DNA of 64,000 bases from the NCBI RefSeq assembly GCF_029892965.1, contig NZ_JARXWN010000002.1, positions 1-64,000 on the forward strand, read 5' to 3'. Position 1 is the stretch's first letter. Every line of letters begins with the position of its first letter. The notes beneath the pieces are model-generated. The model made no database searches, was not told the origin of the DNA, and saw only the letters and a list, made by a program, of their open reading frames with translations. This document shows, piece by piece, positions 24,768 through 33,201 of the stretch. The translations under genes were made by a program, and so were the position numbers. The DNA comes from Dysgonomonas sp. PF1-14. Its GTDB lineage: Bacteria > Bacteroidota > Bacteroidia > Bacteroidales > Dysgonomonadaceae.

Positions 24768-25742
24768 ATGTCAGACCTAGAATTCCAGTCGAGAATAGAT
24801 TTCTCCGAATTGAGCCAAAGCGTTCAGAACATAAAGAGTGAAATAGGCCGCGTCATCGTAGGTCAGCACCAGCTGATAGAACAAATGATTGTGGCTATTC
24901 TGGCAAACGGCCATATACTAGTAGAGGGCGTACCCGGTGTGGCCAAAACCCTTTCGGCAAAATTGCTTGCCAAAACTATAGAGGTAGGTTTCAGCCGCAT
25001 ACAGTTTACCCCCGACCTCATGCCTTCCGATGTATTGGGTACAAGTGTATTTATACCGGGATCGGGCAAATTTGAATTTAAAAAAGGGCCCGTATTTTCC
25101 AATATTGTACTGATAGACGAGATAAACCGTTCCCCTGCTAAAACGCAAGCAGCCTTGTTTGAGGTGATGGAAGAGCGTCAGGTGACGAATGACGGTACGA
25201 CCTACAAAATGGATTATCCGTTCCTTGTAGTAGCTACCCAAAACCCGATAGAACAGGAAGGCACATACCGCCTGCCCGAAGCACAGCTCGACCGTTTTCT
25301 GTTCAAGATTCTGGTAGATTACCCGAATATTGTGGATGAAATAACCATTCTGGACAGACAAAACAAAGGTGAGCTTTCTGCCGATATCGGTATCAATCCG
25401 GTACTGACGGCAAGCAAGTTGCAAGAACTGAGAAACGCTGTAGACAAAGTGCTGGTAGAGCATCACTTACTGGAATATATAGCCCAGATAGTAGCTGCCA
25501 CACGCCAAAGCCCTTGGATAACATTGGGTGCTTCGCCGCGTGCATCACTGGCTATACTCAATTCGGCAAAGGCACTGGCTGCCATCAGAGGGCGCGACTT
25601 TATCACGCCTGACGATATCAAAGAAATGGCTGTACCTGTACTACGCCACAGAGTTATATTAACACCCGAAAAAGAAATGGACGGTACATCTACCGACACA
25701 ATTATATGCCAACTAATAGACAAAGCGGAAGTTCCCCGATAA
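24768..25742 (+). CDS. MoxR-family AAA+ ATPase
   Basis: A chaperone-like AAA+ ATPase thought to remodel or insert metal cofactors into partner proteins. Walker A is GVPGVAKT (54-61), Walker B LIDEIN (D117, E118) with the MoxR-typical INRSPAKTQAALFEVMEE, and sensor text ATQNPIEQEGTYRLPEAQLD with arginine finger DRFLFKI. Length 324 suits the APE2220/MRP subgroup. It lies just upstream of a DUF58 protein, the normal partner, whose frame overlaps it by 37 bases. Substrate unknown. Confidence 0.93.
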   Translation: MSDLEFQSRIDFSELSQSVQNIKSEIGRVIVGQHQLIEQMIVAILANGHILVEGVPGVAKTLSAKLLAKTIEVGFSRIQFTPDLMPSDVLGTSVFIPGSGKFEFKKGPVFSNIVLIDEINRSPAKTQAALFEVMEERQVTNDGTTYKMDYPFLVVATQNPIEQEGTYRLPEAQLDRFLFKILVDYPNIVDEITILDRQNKGELSADIGINPVLTASKLQELRNAVDKVLVEHHLLEYIAQIVAATRQSPWITLGASPRASLAILNSAKALAAIRGRDFITPDDIKEMAVPVLRHRVILTPEKEMDGTSTDTIICQLIDKAEVPR

Positions 25743-27073
25743 TCCGGTTCTTTAAGAGTCTGTATCTTACAAACCGTTTCTTCGTCACACTGGCTCTATG
25801 TGTGATGGGCTTCTTTGCGTGCTTTATCTTCGATGAGTATTATTACATAATGCAGATTCTCTTTGGGGTATTCTGCGTATTCCTCCTGCTCGACATCGTA
25901 TCGGCATACCGGCAGAAGAAAGGCATCACTGCATCGCGAAACTGCCCTGAGCGGCTCTCGAACGGAGATGTGAATACTATTTCGATAGAAGTATCTAACC
26001 GATACCCATACAAGGTGAATATAAAGATCATTGAGGAAGTACCATTCCAGTTCCAGAAAAGGGATCTTACATTCAATGCCTCGCTGGACAACGATGCGAC
26101 CGAAACATTCTATTATGACCTGCGTCCTACCCAGAGAGGTCTTTACCTGTTCGGCGCACTGAATATCTATGCAGCAGGGATATTCGGCTTTGTAAGTAAA
26201 CGCTATATATTCGACAGTCATAAAGATGTGGCCGTTTACCCGTCATTCATAGAAATGCACAAATATGAGCTGCTCGCCGCATCGCACCGCCTGACGGACT
26301 ATGGTATAAAGAAGATCAGACGCATCGGGCATGCTACCGAATTTGATCAGATAAAGCATTATACATTTGGCGATGACCCGCGCACCATCAACTACAAGGC
26401 TACAGCACGCATGAATCAGCTGATGGTAAATACATATCAGGAGGAGAAGTCGCAGCCTGTATATTGCCTCATAGACAAAGGGCGGACAATGAAGATGCCG
26501 TTCAACGAAATGACATTGCTCGATTATGCTATCAATTCTACTTTGATGGTATGCAGTACAGCGCTGAATAAAGGTGATAAGGCCGGACTGATTACTTTCT
26601 CTAAAGATATAGACGAGCTACTGCCTGCGGACAAACAACGCCGCCAGCGAAATAAAATACTGGAAACGCTGTATGCACAGCGAACCGACTTTAAAGAGTC
26701 GGACTATGAACGCCTGTACGTTACGGTGAGAAGAAAACTGACACAACGCAGCCTTATTATTCTGTACACCAACTTTGAGACTGTAAACGGTATGCGCCGC
26801 CAGTTAAGATACTTGGGGCGTATGGCTAAGGATCATTTAGTACTGGTCGCATTTTTCCTCAACTCGGAATTTAACGAGGTACTCGATTCACAACCGGCAA
26901 ATATAGAGGAAACATTCCGTAAGGGAATGGCAGAAAAGCTATCAAACGACAAGTTCCTCATCGTAAAGGAGCTGAACAGGCACGGTATTCATACCATACT
27001 ATCCAAGCCGGAAAATCTGACAATTAATTCTATCAACAAATATCTCGAATTTAAAGCCAGAGGATTGATATAA
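25706..27073 (+). CDS. DUF58-domain protein
   Basis: The expected partner of MoxR ATPases. Two hydrophobic segments at about 25-65 anchor it; a beta-rich region follows. The DUF58 signature is clear at about 205-240: RIGHATEFDQIKHYTFGDDP, RTINYKATARMN. The C-terminal half resembles a von Willebrand A-like fold (VYCLIDKGRTMKMPFNEMTL) with a modified metal site (D-x-G-x-T rather than DxSxS). Start at 25706 lies inside moxR, so translation is likely coupled. Last gene of the operon. Proposed to act in envelope assembly or signalling; not proven. Confidence 0.9.
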   Translation: MPTNRQSGSSPIIRFFKSLYLTNRFFVTLALCVMGFFACFIFDEYYYIMQILFGVFCVFLLLDIVSAYRQKKGITASRNCPERLSNGDVNTISIEVSNRYPYKVNIKIIEEVPFQFQKRDLTFNASLDNDATETFYYDLRPTQRGLYLFGALNIYAAGIFGFVSKRYIFDSHKDVAVYPSFIEMHKYELLAASHRLTDYGIKKIRRIGHATEFDQIKHYTFGDDPRTINYKATARMNQLMVNTYQEEKSQPVYCLIDKGRTMKMPFNEMTLLDYAINSTLMVCSTALNKGDKAGLITFSKDIDELLPADKQRRQRNKILETLYAQRTDFKESDYERLYVTVRRKLTQRSLIILYTNFETVNGMRRQLRYLGRMAKDHLVLVAFFLNSEFNEVLDSQPANIEETFRKGMAEKLSNDKFLIVKELNRHGIHTILSKPENLTINSINKYLEFKARGLI

Positions 27074-27077
27074 AAAA

Positions 27078-27110
27078 ACGACCGGTAAGTAATTTCTCTT
27101 CTCCGGCCGT
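27078..27110 (-). terminator. Hairpin terminator for maeB
   Basis: Read on the minus strand, ACGGCCGG pairs with CCGGTCGT (one G-U) and runs into TTTTTTTA. The wobble and the T-run orientation favour use by maeB rather than by the convergent DUF58 gene. Confidence 0.65.
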
Positions 27111-27131
27111 TCTTCCCATTACATTCTAAAA

Positions 27132-29414
27132 CTATTTATTAGCATCTTTACTGGCTATGGCATCTACTACCGCTACAGCCGTAAGGTTTATTATATCTCT
27201 GACCGAGCTTTCTATGTCGGTAAAGTGTACGGGCTTGCGTAACCCCATCTGTATAGGGCCGATGCTTTCGCCTGCAATACCGAGTTCCATCAACAGTTTA
27301 CTGGATATATTGGCTGAACTCAGGTTAGGGAATATCAATGTATTCACATCTTTACCTTTCAGTGTATTGAACGGGAATGCATGGTCTCTCAGATCCTTAT
27401 TCATGGCAAAATTCAACTGCATTTCTCCATCGATAACAAAGTCCGGATAATTCTCGTGGAAATATTTGATAGCATTGGATATACTTTTCGGGCCACCATC
27501 TACATCTGCACCATAGTTAGAAAACGACAGCATAGCCATCACCGGCTCGGTAGCAAAATAGCGTACTGTATCGTGCGACAGTTTTACGATCTCGATCAGT
27601 ACATCTTCATCCGGCCAGCGATTGATCAGCGTATCGGCAAGGAAATAAGGGCCTTTTTTAGTCTGTACAATGTGCATAGCCGCAAAATGCTTATACTGAG
27701 GCTTCAAACCGATAACTTCAAGCGCTGTGCTTGCAAATTCGCGATAGTGGCTGTACACTCCCGTAATAACGGCATCGGCATCACCTGTCTCCACCATCAT
27801 CATACCAAAATAGTTGCGATCGCTCATTTTCTCGAATGCTTCCTGATAGCGGATACCTTCCCTCGATTTTTTATCACTCAGTATAGTAGCATAGCGGGAA
27901 CGGCGTATGTCTTCCGAAATATTACGGTGGTCTATTATCTCAACTCCTTTCAGGTCGATACCATTTTCGCGGGCAATATTTCTTATGCGGTCTTCACTAC
28001 CCAGCAAAATAGGATGACACAGGCCTTCTTTGTGTGATATAACGGCCGCCTTTATCATATTGATATGATTACCTTCACAATACACCACACGCTTCGGTTC
28101 ACTTTTAGCCAGAGTATTCAGACTATGGGTAAGCTTATTGCTATATCCCAGCATTTCATCCAGCCTGTTTTCGTATGCTTCCCAGTCTGTTATCTCTTTG
28201 CGGGCTACACCGCTTGCTATTGCTGCTTTTGCCACAGCTATAGATACTACCGTCAGCAAACGCGGATCGAGAGGCTTGGGTATAATATAATCGCGCCCGA
28301 AACTCAGTTTTTTAATTTCATAGGCTGTGTTTATTACATCGGGAACAATATCTTTTGCCAGATCGGCAATAGCACGCGATGCAGCCAGCTTCATTTCTTC
28401 ATTTATAGAGGTTGCCCTCACATCGAGTGCCCCTCTGAAAATATAAGGGAAACCGAGTACGTTGTTCACCTGATTAGGATAATCGGAACGTCCTGTGGCA
28501 AAAATAATGTCGTCGCGTGATGCCATCGCTTCGTCATACGAAATCTCAGGATTCGGATTAGCCAATGCAAAGACAATCGGATCATTATTCATTTTGCGTA
28601 TCATCTCTTTGGTCAGCACATCGGCAGAAGAAAGTCCGACAAATACATCTGCACCTTCTATGGCATCGTCGAGTGTAACAAGGTCTGTATCTGCTGCAAA
28701 ATATTTCTTTGTCTCGTTCAGGTCTTGTCGTTTGGTAGAAAGCACTCCCTTGCTGTCGCACATAATAATGTTTTCTTTTTTCAGCCCGAACTTCATATAC
28801 AACTTGGTACAGGCTACAGCCGAAGCTCCGGCACCATTGACCACAAGTCTGACCTTAGTAATGTCTTTCCCCGCTATATCCAGAGCGTTCAGTAAGGCTG
28901 CGGCAGATATAATGGCTGTCCCATGCTGGTCGTCGTGCATCACAGGTATATCGAGTTCTTCTTTCAACCTTTTTTCTATTTCGAAGCATCCGGGTGCTTT
29001 TATGTCTTCCAGATTGATACCCCCGAATGTAGGTGAAATCGCTTTTACCGTCTGTATAAATTTTTCAGGGTCTTTCTCATCCACTTCTATGTCGAATACG
29101 TCTATCCCTGCATATATCTTAAACAGCAGACCTTTTCCCTCCATCACCGGTTTACCTGCCAATGCTCCGATATCGCCCAGCCCGAGAACAGCTGTGCCAT
29201 TCGAGATAACAGCTACCAGATTTCCTTTAGCTGTGTAGTCGTACGCCAGTTGAGGATCTTTTTCTATTTCGAGACAAGGTTCGGCTACTCCCGGAGAGTA
29301 TGCCAGCGATAAGTCGTTTTGAGTACTGTGCGGTTTGGTAGGAACAACTTCAATTTTACCGGGCTTGCCTGAACTATGATACTTCAAGGCAGCTTCTTTA
29401 GTAACTTTAGGCAT
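27132..29414 (-). CDS. maeB: NADP-dependent malic enzyme with C-terminal phosphotransacetylase domain
   Basis: Converts malate to pyruvate and CO2 with reduction of NADP. The 760-residue protein has the MaeB two-part plan. The malic enzyme part (about 1-420) shows SLAYSPGVAEPCLEI, GTAVLGLGDIGALAGKPVME, the Tyr/Lys catalytic region and the Rossmann motif VVNGAGASAVACTKLYMKFG. The C-terminal part (about 430-760) resembles phosphate acetyltransferase (PILLGSEDRIRNIARENGI, MVETGDADAVITGVYSHYRE) but serves as an allosteric domain in this family. It is monocistronic, with a promoter element at 29453-29460 and terminator downstream. Nothing is truncated. Confidence 0.95.
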   Translation of the reverse strand: MPKVTKEAALKYHSSGKPGKIEVVPTKPHSTQNDLSLAYSPGVAEPCLEIEKDPQLAYDYTAKGNLVAVISNGTAVLGLGDIGALAGKPVMEGKGLLFKIYAGIDVFDIEVDEKDPEKFIQTVKAISPTFGGINLEDIKAPGCFEIEKRLKEELDIPVMHDDQHGTAIISAAALLNALDIAGKDITKVRLVVNGAGASAVACTKLYMKFGLKKENIIMCDSKGVLSTKRQDLNETKKYFAADTDLVTLDDAIEGADVFVGLSSADVLTKEMIRKMNNDPIVFALANPNPEISYDEAMASRDDIIFATGRSDYPNQVNNVLGFPYIFRGALDVRATSINEEMKLAASRAIADLAKDIVPDVINTAYEIKKLSFGRDYIIPKPLDPRLLTVVSIAVAKAAIASGVARKEITDWEAYENRLDEMLGYSNKLTHSLNTLAKSEPKRVVYCEGNHINMIKAAVISHKEGLCHPILLGSEDRIRNIARENGIDLKGVEIIDHRNISEDIRRSRYATILSDKKSREGIRYQEAFEKMSDRNYFGMMMVETGDADAVITGVYSHYREFASTALEVIGLKPQYKHFAAMHIVQTKKGPYFLADTLINRWPDEDVLIEIVKLSHDTVRYFATEPVMAMLSFSNYGADVDGGPKSISNAIKYFHENYPDFVIDGEMQLNFAMNKDLRDHAFPFNTLKGKDVNTLIFPNLSSANISSKLLMELGIAGESIGPIQMGLRKPVHFTDIESSVRDIINLTAVAVVDAIASKDANK

Positions 29415-29452
29415 AGTGCTACAGCTTTTAAGAAATTATAAACTAATATCAG

Positions 29453-29460
29453 CAAAGGTA
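29453..29460 (-). promoter_or_regulatory. -7 promoter element for maeB
   Basis: TACCTTTG on the minus strand, 38 bases before the maeB ATG. Confidence 0.6.
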
Positions 29461-29598
29461 TGAAAAAGGAACTGTACGGAAGACTTATTTAACAATAATC
29501 ATTATGATTAAATAACATGTTTAAAAGCATATAATCGAGAATAAAAAGACTAACAGACACCCATTTTAAGTATTTTTAATTTCAAAATGACAAAAAAA

Positions 29599-30600
29599 TC
29601 ATTTATTCTTCAATACCTCACGAGCTTTCTCTATGATTGTATCCAGCCCCTTAGCCATATCTTCGTCTGTCATATCCACTTTTATATCAGGGTCTATGCC
29701 AAATTCGATCTGGTTCTTTTCGGCATCGAGAAACGGAGAAGCTGAAAAACGTACAGACCAGCTATTTGGAATTTCGGAAGTGAAAGGCAGGCCGCTCCCC
29801 CCTCCTGTCCTGTCACCTATAAGGATTGCATTGGGTGCATAGCGCATGGCATTTACAAAATCGTTGGCGGCACTAAAACAACTGCGGTTGGTAAGTACGG
29901 CTACTTTCTTCTGATATCTGACACCACTGGATGGCTCCACATATATTTCGTATGGCTTAGAAAAATCGTTATGTCCTTTGCCGGTCTTGTGCATGACATG
30001 GCTCACCAGCGTTTTTTTATTCATGAAGTGAGACGCCAGTTTTTCGCTGTTCGACATATATCCTCCGCCATTATCCCTGAGATCGAGAATAATACCATCG
30101 CAGATAGCAAGCCGGTCGAGTACCTGATTGAGGTTGCCCTCTCCTATTCCACTCGAAAAGCTACCGTAATAAACGTACCCTATATTATCGTCAAGTATCT
30201 TATATCTCAATCCTCCGGCAATGCCGTAATCGGTACCGAGATAGTTTTTCTGTATTTTTGCATCAAAATTATCGGGATAGTCTTCAAACCATTTCCAGTA
30301 ACGGGCTACATTGTGGCTAGCCACAAGATTGACGTGACCGTCTTTCACCTCAGCCAGCATTTCGCCCATTACGCCGAAAAAGGCATCGTTACTCATATTT
30401 TCACTTATGCGCTCCGAGTAACGCTTGTGGACTTCGTTCCAATCTACATTTTTGTATTCGAAAAAGCAGTAATGTTCATCCATTATTTTCCACAGAACTT
30501 CAAAGTTTCCTCTCTTAGTATTGGTTTGTTGGGCATCTTCTTCGAAACATGAAGAAAACAGTAAGGTAAATAAAAGATATATAACGATTTTACTTTTCAT
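29599..30600 (-). CDS. S41-family peptidase lipoprotein
   Basis: The signal MKSKIVIYLLFTLLFSSC ends in a lipobox cysteine (SSCFEED), so the mature 315-residue protein is membrane anchored outside the cytoplasm. The tail-specific protease core is seen in ICDGIILDLRDNGGGYMSN and in NRSCFSAANDFVNAMRY, which holds the nucleophile Ser in the S-A-A-N position. After it, GDRTGGGSGLPFTSEIPN shows a glycine-rich loop where CtpA enzymes have the catalytic Lys, placing it in the tricorn/IRBP-like branch. A single PDZ-like region may be missing. It has its own promoter (30670-30677). Substrates unknown. Confidence 0.87.
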   Translation of the reverse strand: MKSKIVIYLLFTLLFSSCFEEDAQQTNTKRGNFEVLWKIMDEHYCFFEYKNVDWNEVHKRYSERISENMSNDAFFGVMGEMLAEVKDGHVNLVASHNVARYWKWFEDYPDNFDAKIQKNYLGTDYGIAGGLRYKILDDNIGYVYYGSFSSGIGEGNLNQVLDRLAICDGIILDLRDNGGGYMSNSEKLASHFMNKKTLVSHVMHKTGKGHNDFSKPYEIYVEPSSGVRYQKKVAVLTNRSCFSAANDFVNAMRYAPNAILIGDRTGGGSGLPFTSEIPNSWSVRFSASPFLDAEKNQIEFGIDPDIKVDMTDEDMAKGLDTIIEKAREVLKNK

Positions 30601-30669
30601 CTAGCTGGTTTTTGCGGGTACTCATCTCATATAATGATTCGGTTAATACTATCAGCATTAGCCGTTCGA

Positions 30670-30677
30670 CAAATATA
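30670..30677 (-). promoter_or_regulatory. -7 promoter element for the S41 lipoprotein gene
   Basis: TATATTTG on the minus strand, 69 bases before the start, in the gap after the GH25 gene. Confidence 0.6.
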
Positions 30678-30732
30678 CGAGATTTTTCCACGATTGGAAA
30701 CAGCAAGTAATTTATCCAATACGAAAAAAACA

Positions 30733-31524
30733 TCAGGGTAATAACAGTTCCTTAAACTCTTCGTATGAATAGCGGTAGTAATTGAGGTCTACATGACCAT
30801 CAACTCCGGGTAGTTCCCCTTTATGCGAAAACTGCCAGATTCTCCAGTTCTTTAAATCTTTCGAGGGTTCATTATGCAGGTCGCACATCCAGATAATGTT
30901 ATCTGCAAAATTTCCTTTTATATACAGTTTATAGCAGTCCTTATTTGTATATATTACAGGATGTACGCCGAAACGTTCGTATAGTTCGTTTTCGAGGGCT
31001 TTCAATTCAGTTATTACCCCTTCTACATATTTGGCATCTTTGCTGTAGGGGTTTGCAGGCGAGTGCTCTACATCTATGGCAGGAATCATATCTCCTTGTT
31101 GGAATTTCGCTTTTTTCAGGAAATGTTGTGCCTGTTCTTTACCCGACAGACCGAAAGTATAGAAGTGGTATGAGCCTGTTTTGATATTGGATTTGCGAGC
31201 CAGATCGTAATTATAAGGATAATTCCGGTCTTCGTGTGTCGTGCCCTCTGTGGCTTTCAGGTAGGCAAATGTAATATTCTGGTCAAGTACACTTTCCCAG
31301 TTTAGTATCGGGTTATGATGCGAAACGTCTATACCTTTTACAAAGTACTTATTGGAATCAAAAGTTTCCGATTCCCCGAAGTAGTCTTTTATGATAAAAA
31401 AGGCAAAAAGACCTAAACATACCACAACAACAAAAAGCAGAATATACTTTTTTCCATTCTGCTTATCTGTTTTTTTCTTGCGGGTTACCTTTTTTCGCGG
31501 CTTGCGAACAGTCTTTTTAGCCAT
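30733..31524 (-). CDS. GH25 lysozyme-like muramidase, membrane anchored
   Basis: Probably cleaves the N-acetylmuramic acid beta-1,4 linkage in peptidoglycan. The N-terminus is very basic (MAKKTVRKPRKKVTRKKKTD), followed by one membrane helix (about 28-46), so the enzyme is exported and anchored. The GH25 domain begins at about residue 63 with VKGIDVSHHNPILNWESV; AYLKATEGTTHEDRNY and IPAIDVEHSP carry the catalytic acidic residues, and IWQFSHKGELPGVDGHVDLN is the usual end. It lies 9 bases after rfbC, so it is transcribed with dTDP-sugar genes. The basic tail could instead bind acidic surface polymers. Confidence 0.9.
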   Translation of the reverse strand: MAKKTVRKPRKKVTRKKKTDKQNGKKYILLFVVVVCLGLFAFFIIKDYFGESETFDSNKYFVKGIDVSHHNPILNWESVLDQNITFAYLKATEGTTHEDRNYPYNYDLARKSNIKTGSYHFYTFGLSGKEQAQHFLKKAKFQQGDMIPAIDVEHSPANPYSKDAKYVEGVITELKALENELYERFGVHPVIYTNKDCYKLYIKGNFADNIIWMCDLHNEPSKDLKNWRIWQFSHKGELPGVDGHVDLNYYRYSYEEFKELLLP

Positions 31525-31533
31525 CCAAATCGG

Positions 31534-32082
31534 TTATTCAAATATTGCAGTCTCCGAAAAAATCTTTCCTGCCTTATCTTTTGCCGACAATATAAGTTCA
31601 TCCTCACTTATACCCCAATCTATATTTATAGTCGGGTCGCTCCATAGCAGAGATGCTTCGTGCTGAGGGGCATACACATTGTCTACCTTATACGAAAATA
31701 TTGCTTCCGGACTTAAAACCAAGAATCCATGTGCAAATCCGCGGGGAACAAAAAACTGTTTTTTATTATCTTCGGTCAGTTCTATAGAGAGGCTTTGCCC
31801 GAATGTGGGAGAAGATCTGCGCAGGTCTACAATAACATCGAGCACACTTCCTTTGAGTGCTCTTACCAGTTTTGCCTGAGCATATTCTCCTGTCTGATAA
31901 TGCAACCCGCGTAAAACACCGCGTGTCGATTTGGATTCATTGTCCTGAACGAAATCTACTTTCCCTATATGTTTCTCGAAATCTTCTTTTTTGAATGATT
32001 CCATAAAGTATCCACGTTCATCGGTGAATACTCTGGGCTCTATTACCCATACTCCCTTTATGCTTTGCTCCGTAAATTTCAT
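31534..32082 (-). CDS. rfbC: dTDP-4-dehydrorhamnose 3,5-epimerase
   Basis: Epimerises C3 and C5 of dTDP-4-keto-6-deoxyglucose in dTDP-L-rhamnose synthesis. The 182-residue cupin protein has the usual length and motifs: VFTDERGYFMESFKKEDF, FVQDNESKSTRGVLRGLHYQ, and the segment VRALKGSVLDVIVDLRRSSP, with the catalytic His in LRGLHYQ and Tyr in SYKVDNVYAPQHEASLLWSD. It lies 3 bases after rfbA. The rfbB and rfbD genes are not in the window, so the pathway must be completed elsewhere. Confidence 0.95.
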   Translation of the reverse strand: MKFTEQSIKGVWVIEPRVFTDERGYFMESFKKEDFEKHIGKVDFVQDNESKSTRGVLRGLHYQTGEYAQAKLVRALKGSVLDVIVDLRRSSPTFGQSLSIELTEDNKKQFFVPRGFAHGFLVLSPEAIFSYKVDNVYAPQHEASLLWSDPTINIDWGISEDELILSAKDKAGKIFSETAIFE

Positions 32083-32085
32083 ATA

Positions 32086-32949
32086 TCAGTCCAATAAGCT
32101 TAGAATATATTGTCCGTACGCAGTTTTGTCGAGACGCTCTCCTAATACACGCAGTTGTTTATCATCGATCCATTTGTTTCTCCATGCTATCTCTTCAATA
32201 CAAGAGATATAGAAACCCTGACGATTTTGGATAGTCTCCACATAGTTTCCGGCTTCGAGCAGGCTGTCACAGTTACCTGTATCGAGCCAAGCAAATCCGC
32301 GTCCGAACAACTGTACCTGCAATGTACCTTCTTCGAGGTAACATTTGTTGAGGTCTGTTATTTCATACTCGCCACGAGCCGATGGTTTTAAGGCTTTAGC
32401 TTTTGCTGTTACACTGCTATCGTAGAAGTAAAGACCGGGAACAGCGTAATTCGATTTCGGAACAGATGGTTTTTCTTCCAATGATAATACTTTACCATTC
32501 GCATCGAATTCAACGACTCCGTATGCACGCGGGTCTTTCACATAGTAGCCGAATATACAGGCTCCATTATTCAATGAGGCGGCTTCCTTCAACATTTTGG
32601 AAAATCCTTGCCCGTAAAACATATTATCACCCAAAATGAGGCAGCCGGGTTCACCATTGAGGAATTTCTCACCCAGAACGAATGCCTGTGCCAGACCGTT
32701 AGGTACTTCCTGCACTATATATTCAAACTTCATACCTAATTCTTCGCCCGAGCCGAACAGGTCTCTGAACATAGGCAAATCACGCGGGGTAGAGATAATC
32801 AATACTTCGCGTATTCCGGCCAACATCAGCGTAGACAAGGGATAATAAATCATAGGTTTGTCATATACCGGCATAATCTGCTTCGATATAGCTTTGGATA
32901 GGGGGTAAAGTCGTGTTGCACTTCCTCCTGCAAGGATAATACCTTTCAT
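32086..32949 (-). CDS. rfbA: Glucose-1-phosphate thymidylyltransferase
   Basis: Makes dTDP-glucose from dTTP and glucose 1-phosphate, the first step to dTDP-rhamnose. The 287-residue protein shows the nucleotidyltransferase signature [20 protein letters not shown] at the N-terminus, [35 protein letters not shown] and the later [18 protein letters not shown]. All expected sites are present. It is the first gene of the rfbA-rfbC-GH25 transcript, with a TATATTTG promoter 31 bases upstream. Confidence 0.96.
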   Translation of the reverse strand: MKGIILAGGSATRLYPLSKAISKQIMPVYDKPMIYYPLSTLMLAGIREVLIISTPRDLPMFRDLFGSGEELGMKFEYIVQEVPNGLAQAFVLGEKFLNGEPGCLILGDNMFYGQGFSKMLKEAASLNNGACIFGYYVKDPRAYGVVEFDANGKVLSLEEKPSVPKSNYAVPGLYFYDSSVTAKAKALKPSARGEYEITDLNKCYLEEGTLQVQLFGRGFAWLDTGNCDSLLEAGNYVETIQNRQGFYISCIEEIAWRNKWIDDKQLRVLGERLDKTAYGQYILSLLD

Positions 32950-32980
32950 CTTCTGTAATGGATTTTTAATTAATATTGTG

Positions 32981-32988
32981 CAAATATA
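32981..32988 (-). promoter_or_regulatory. -7 promoter element for rfbA-rfbC-lysozyme
   Basis: TATATTTG on the minus strand, 31 bases before the rfbA ATG. Confidence 0.65.
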
Positions 32989-33201
32989 ACCTTAATAGTG
33001 ATAAATACACAACCCTGCAATCATGATTTTTGCATTTTAACTGAGGGTTTCTTTTATCTGATCTGTGACATGATACAATATTTCACGTTTTTTGTTAAAA
33101 ATAAGATATATATAACCATGCCAAATTTCGCTATTTCTAAAAAAAAGTATTCCTTTGTGTTGATTTATTACGATATAATATATTATTAGATTACCAATCC
33201 G

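Noticed and set aside
27381-28037. Long + strand frame (218 codons) opposite maeB
   Set aside because: Antisense to a fully supported malic enzyme; Cys/His/Arg-rich shadow translation without motifs.
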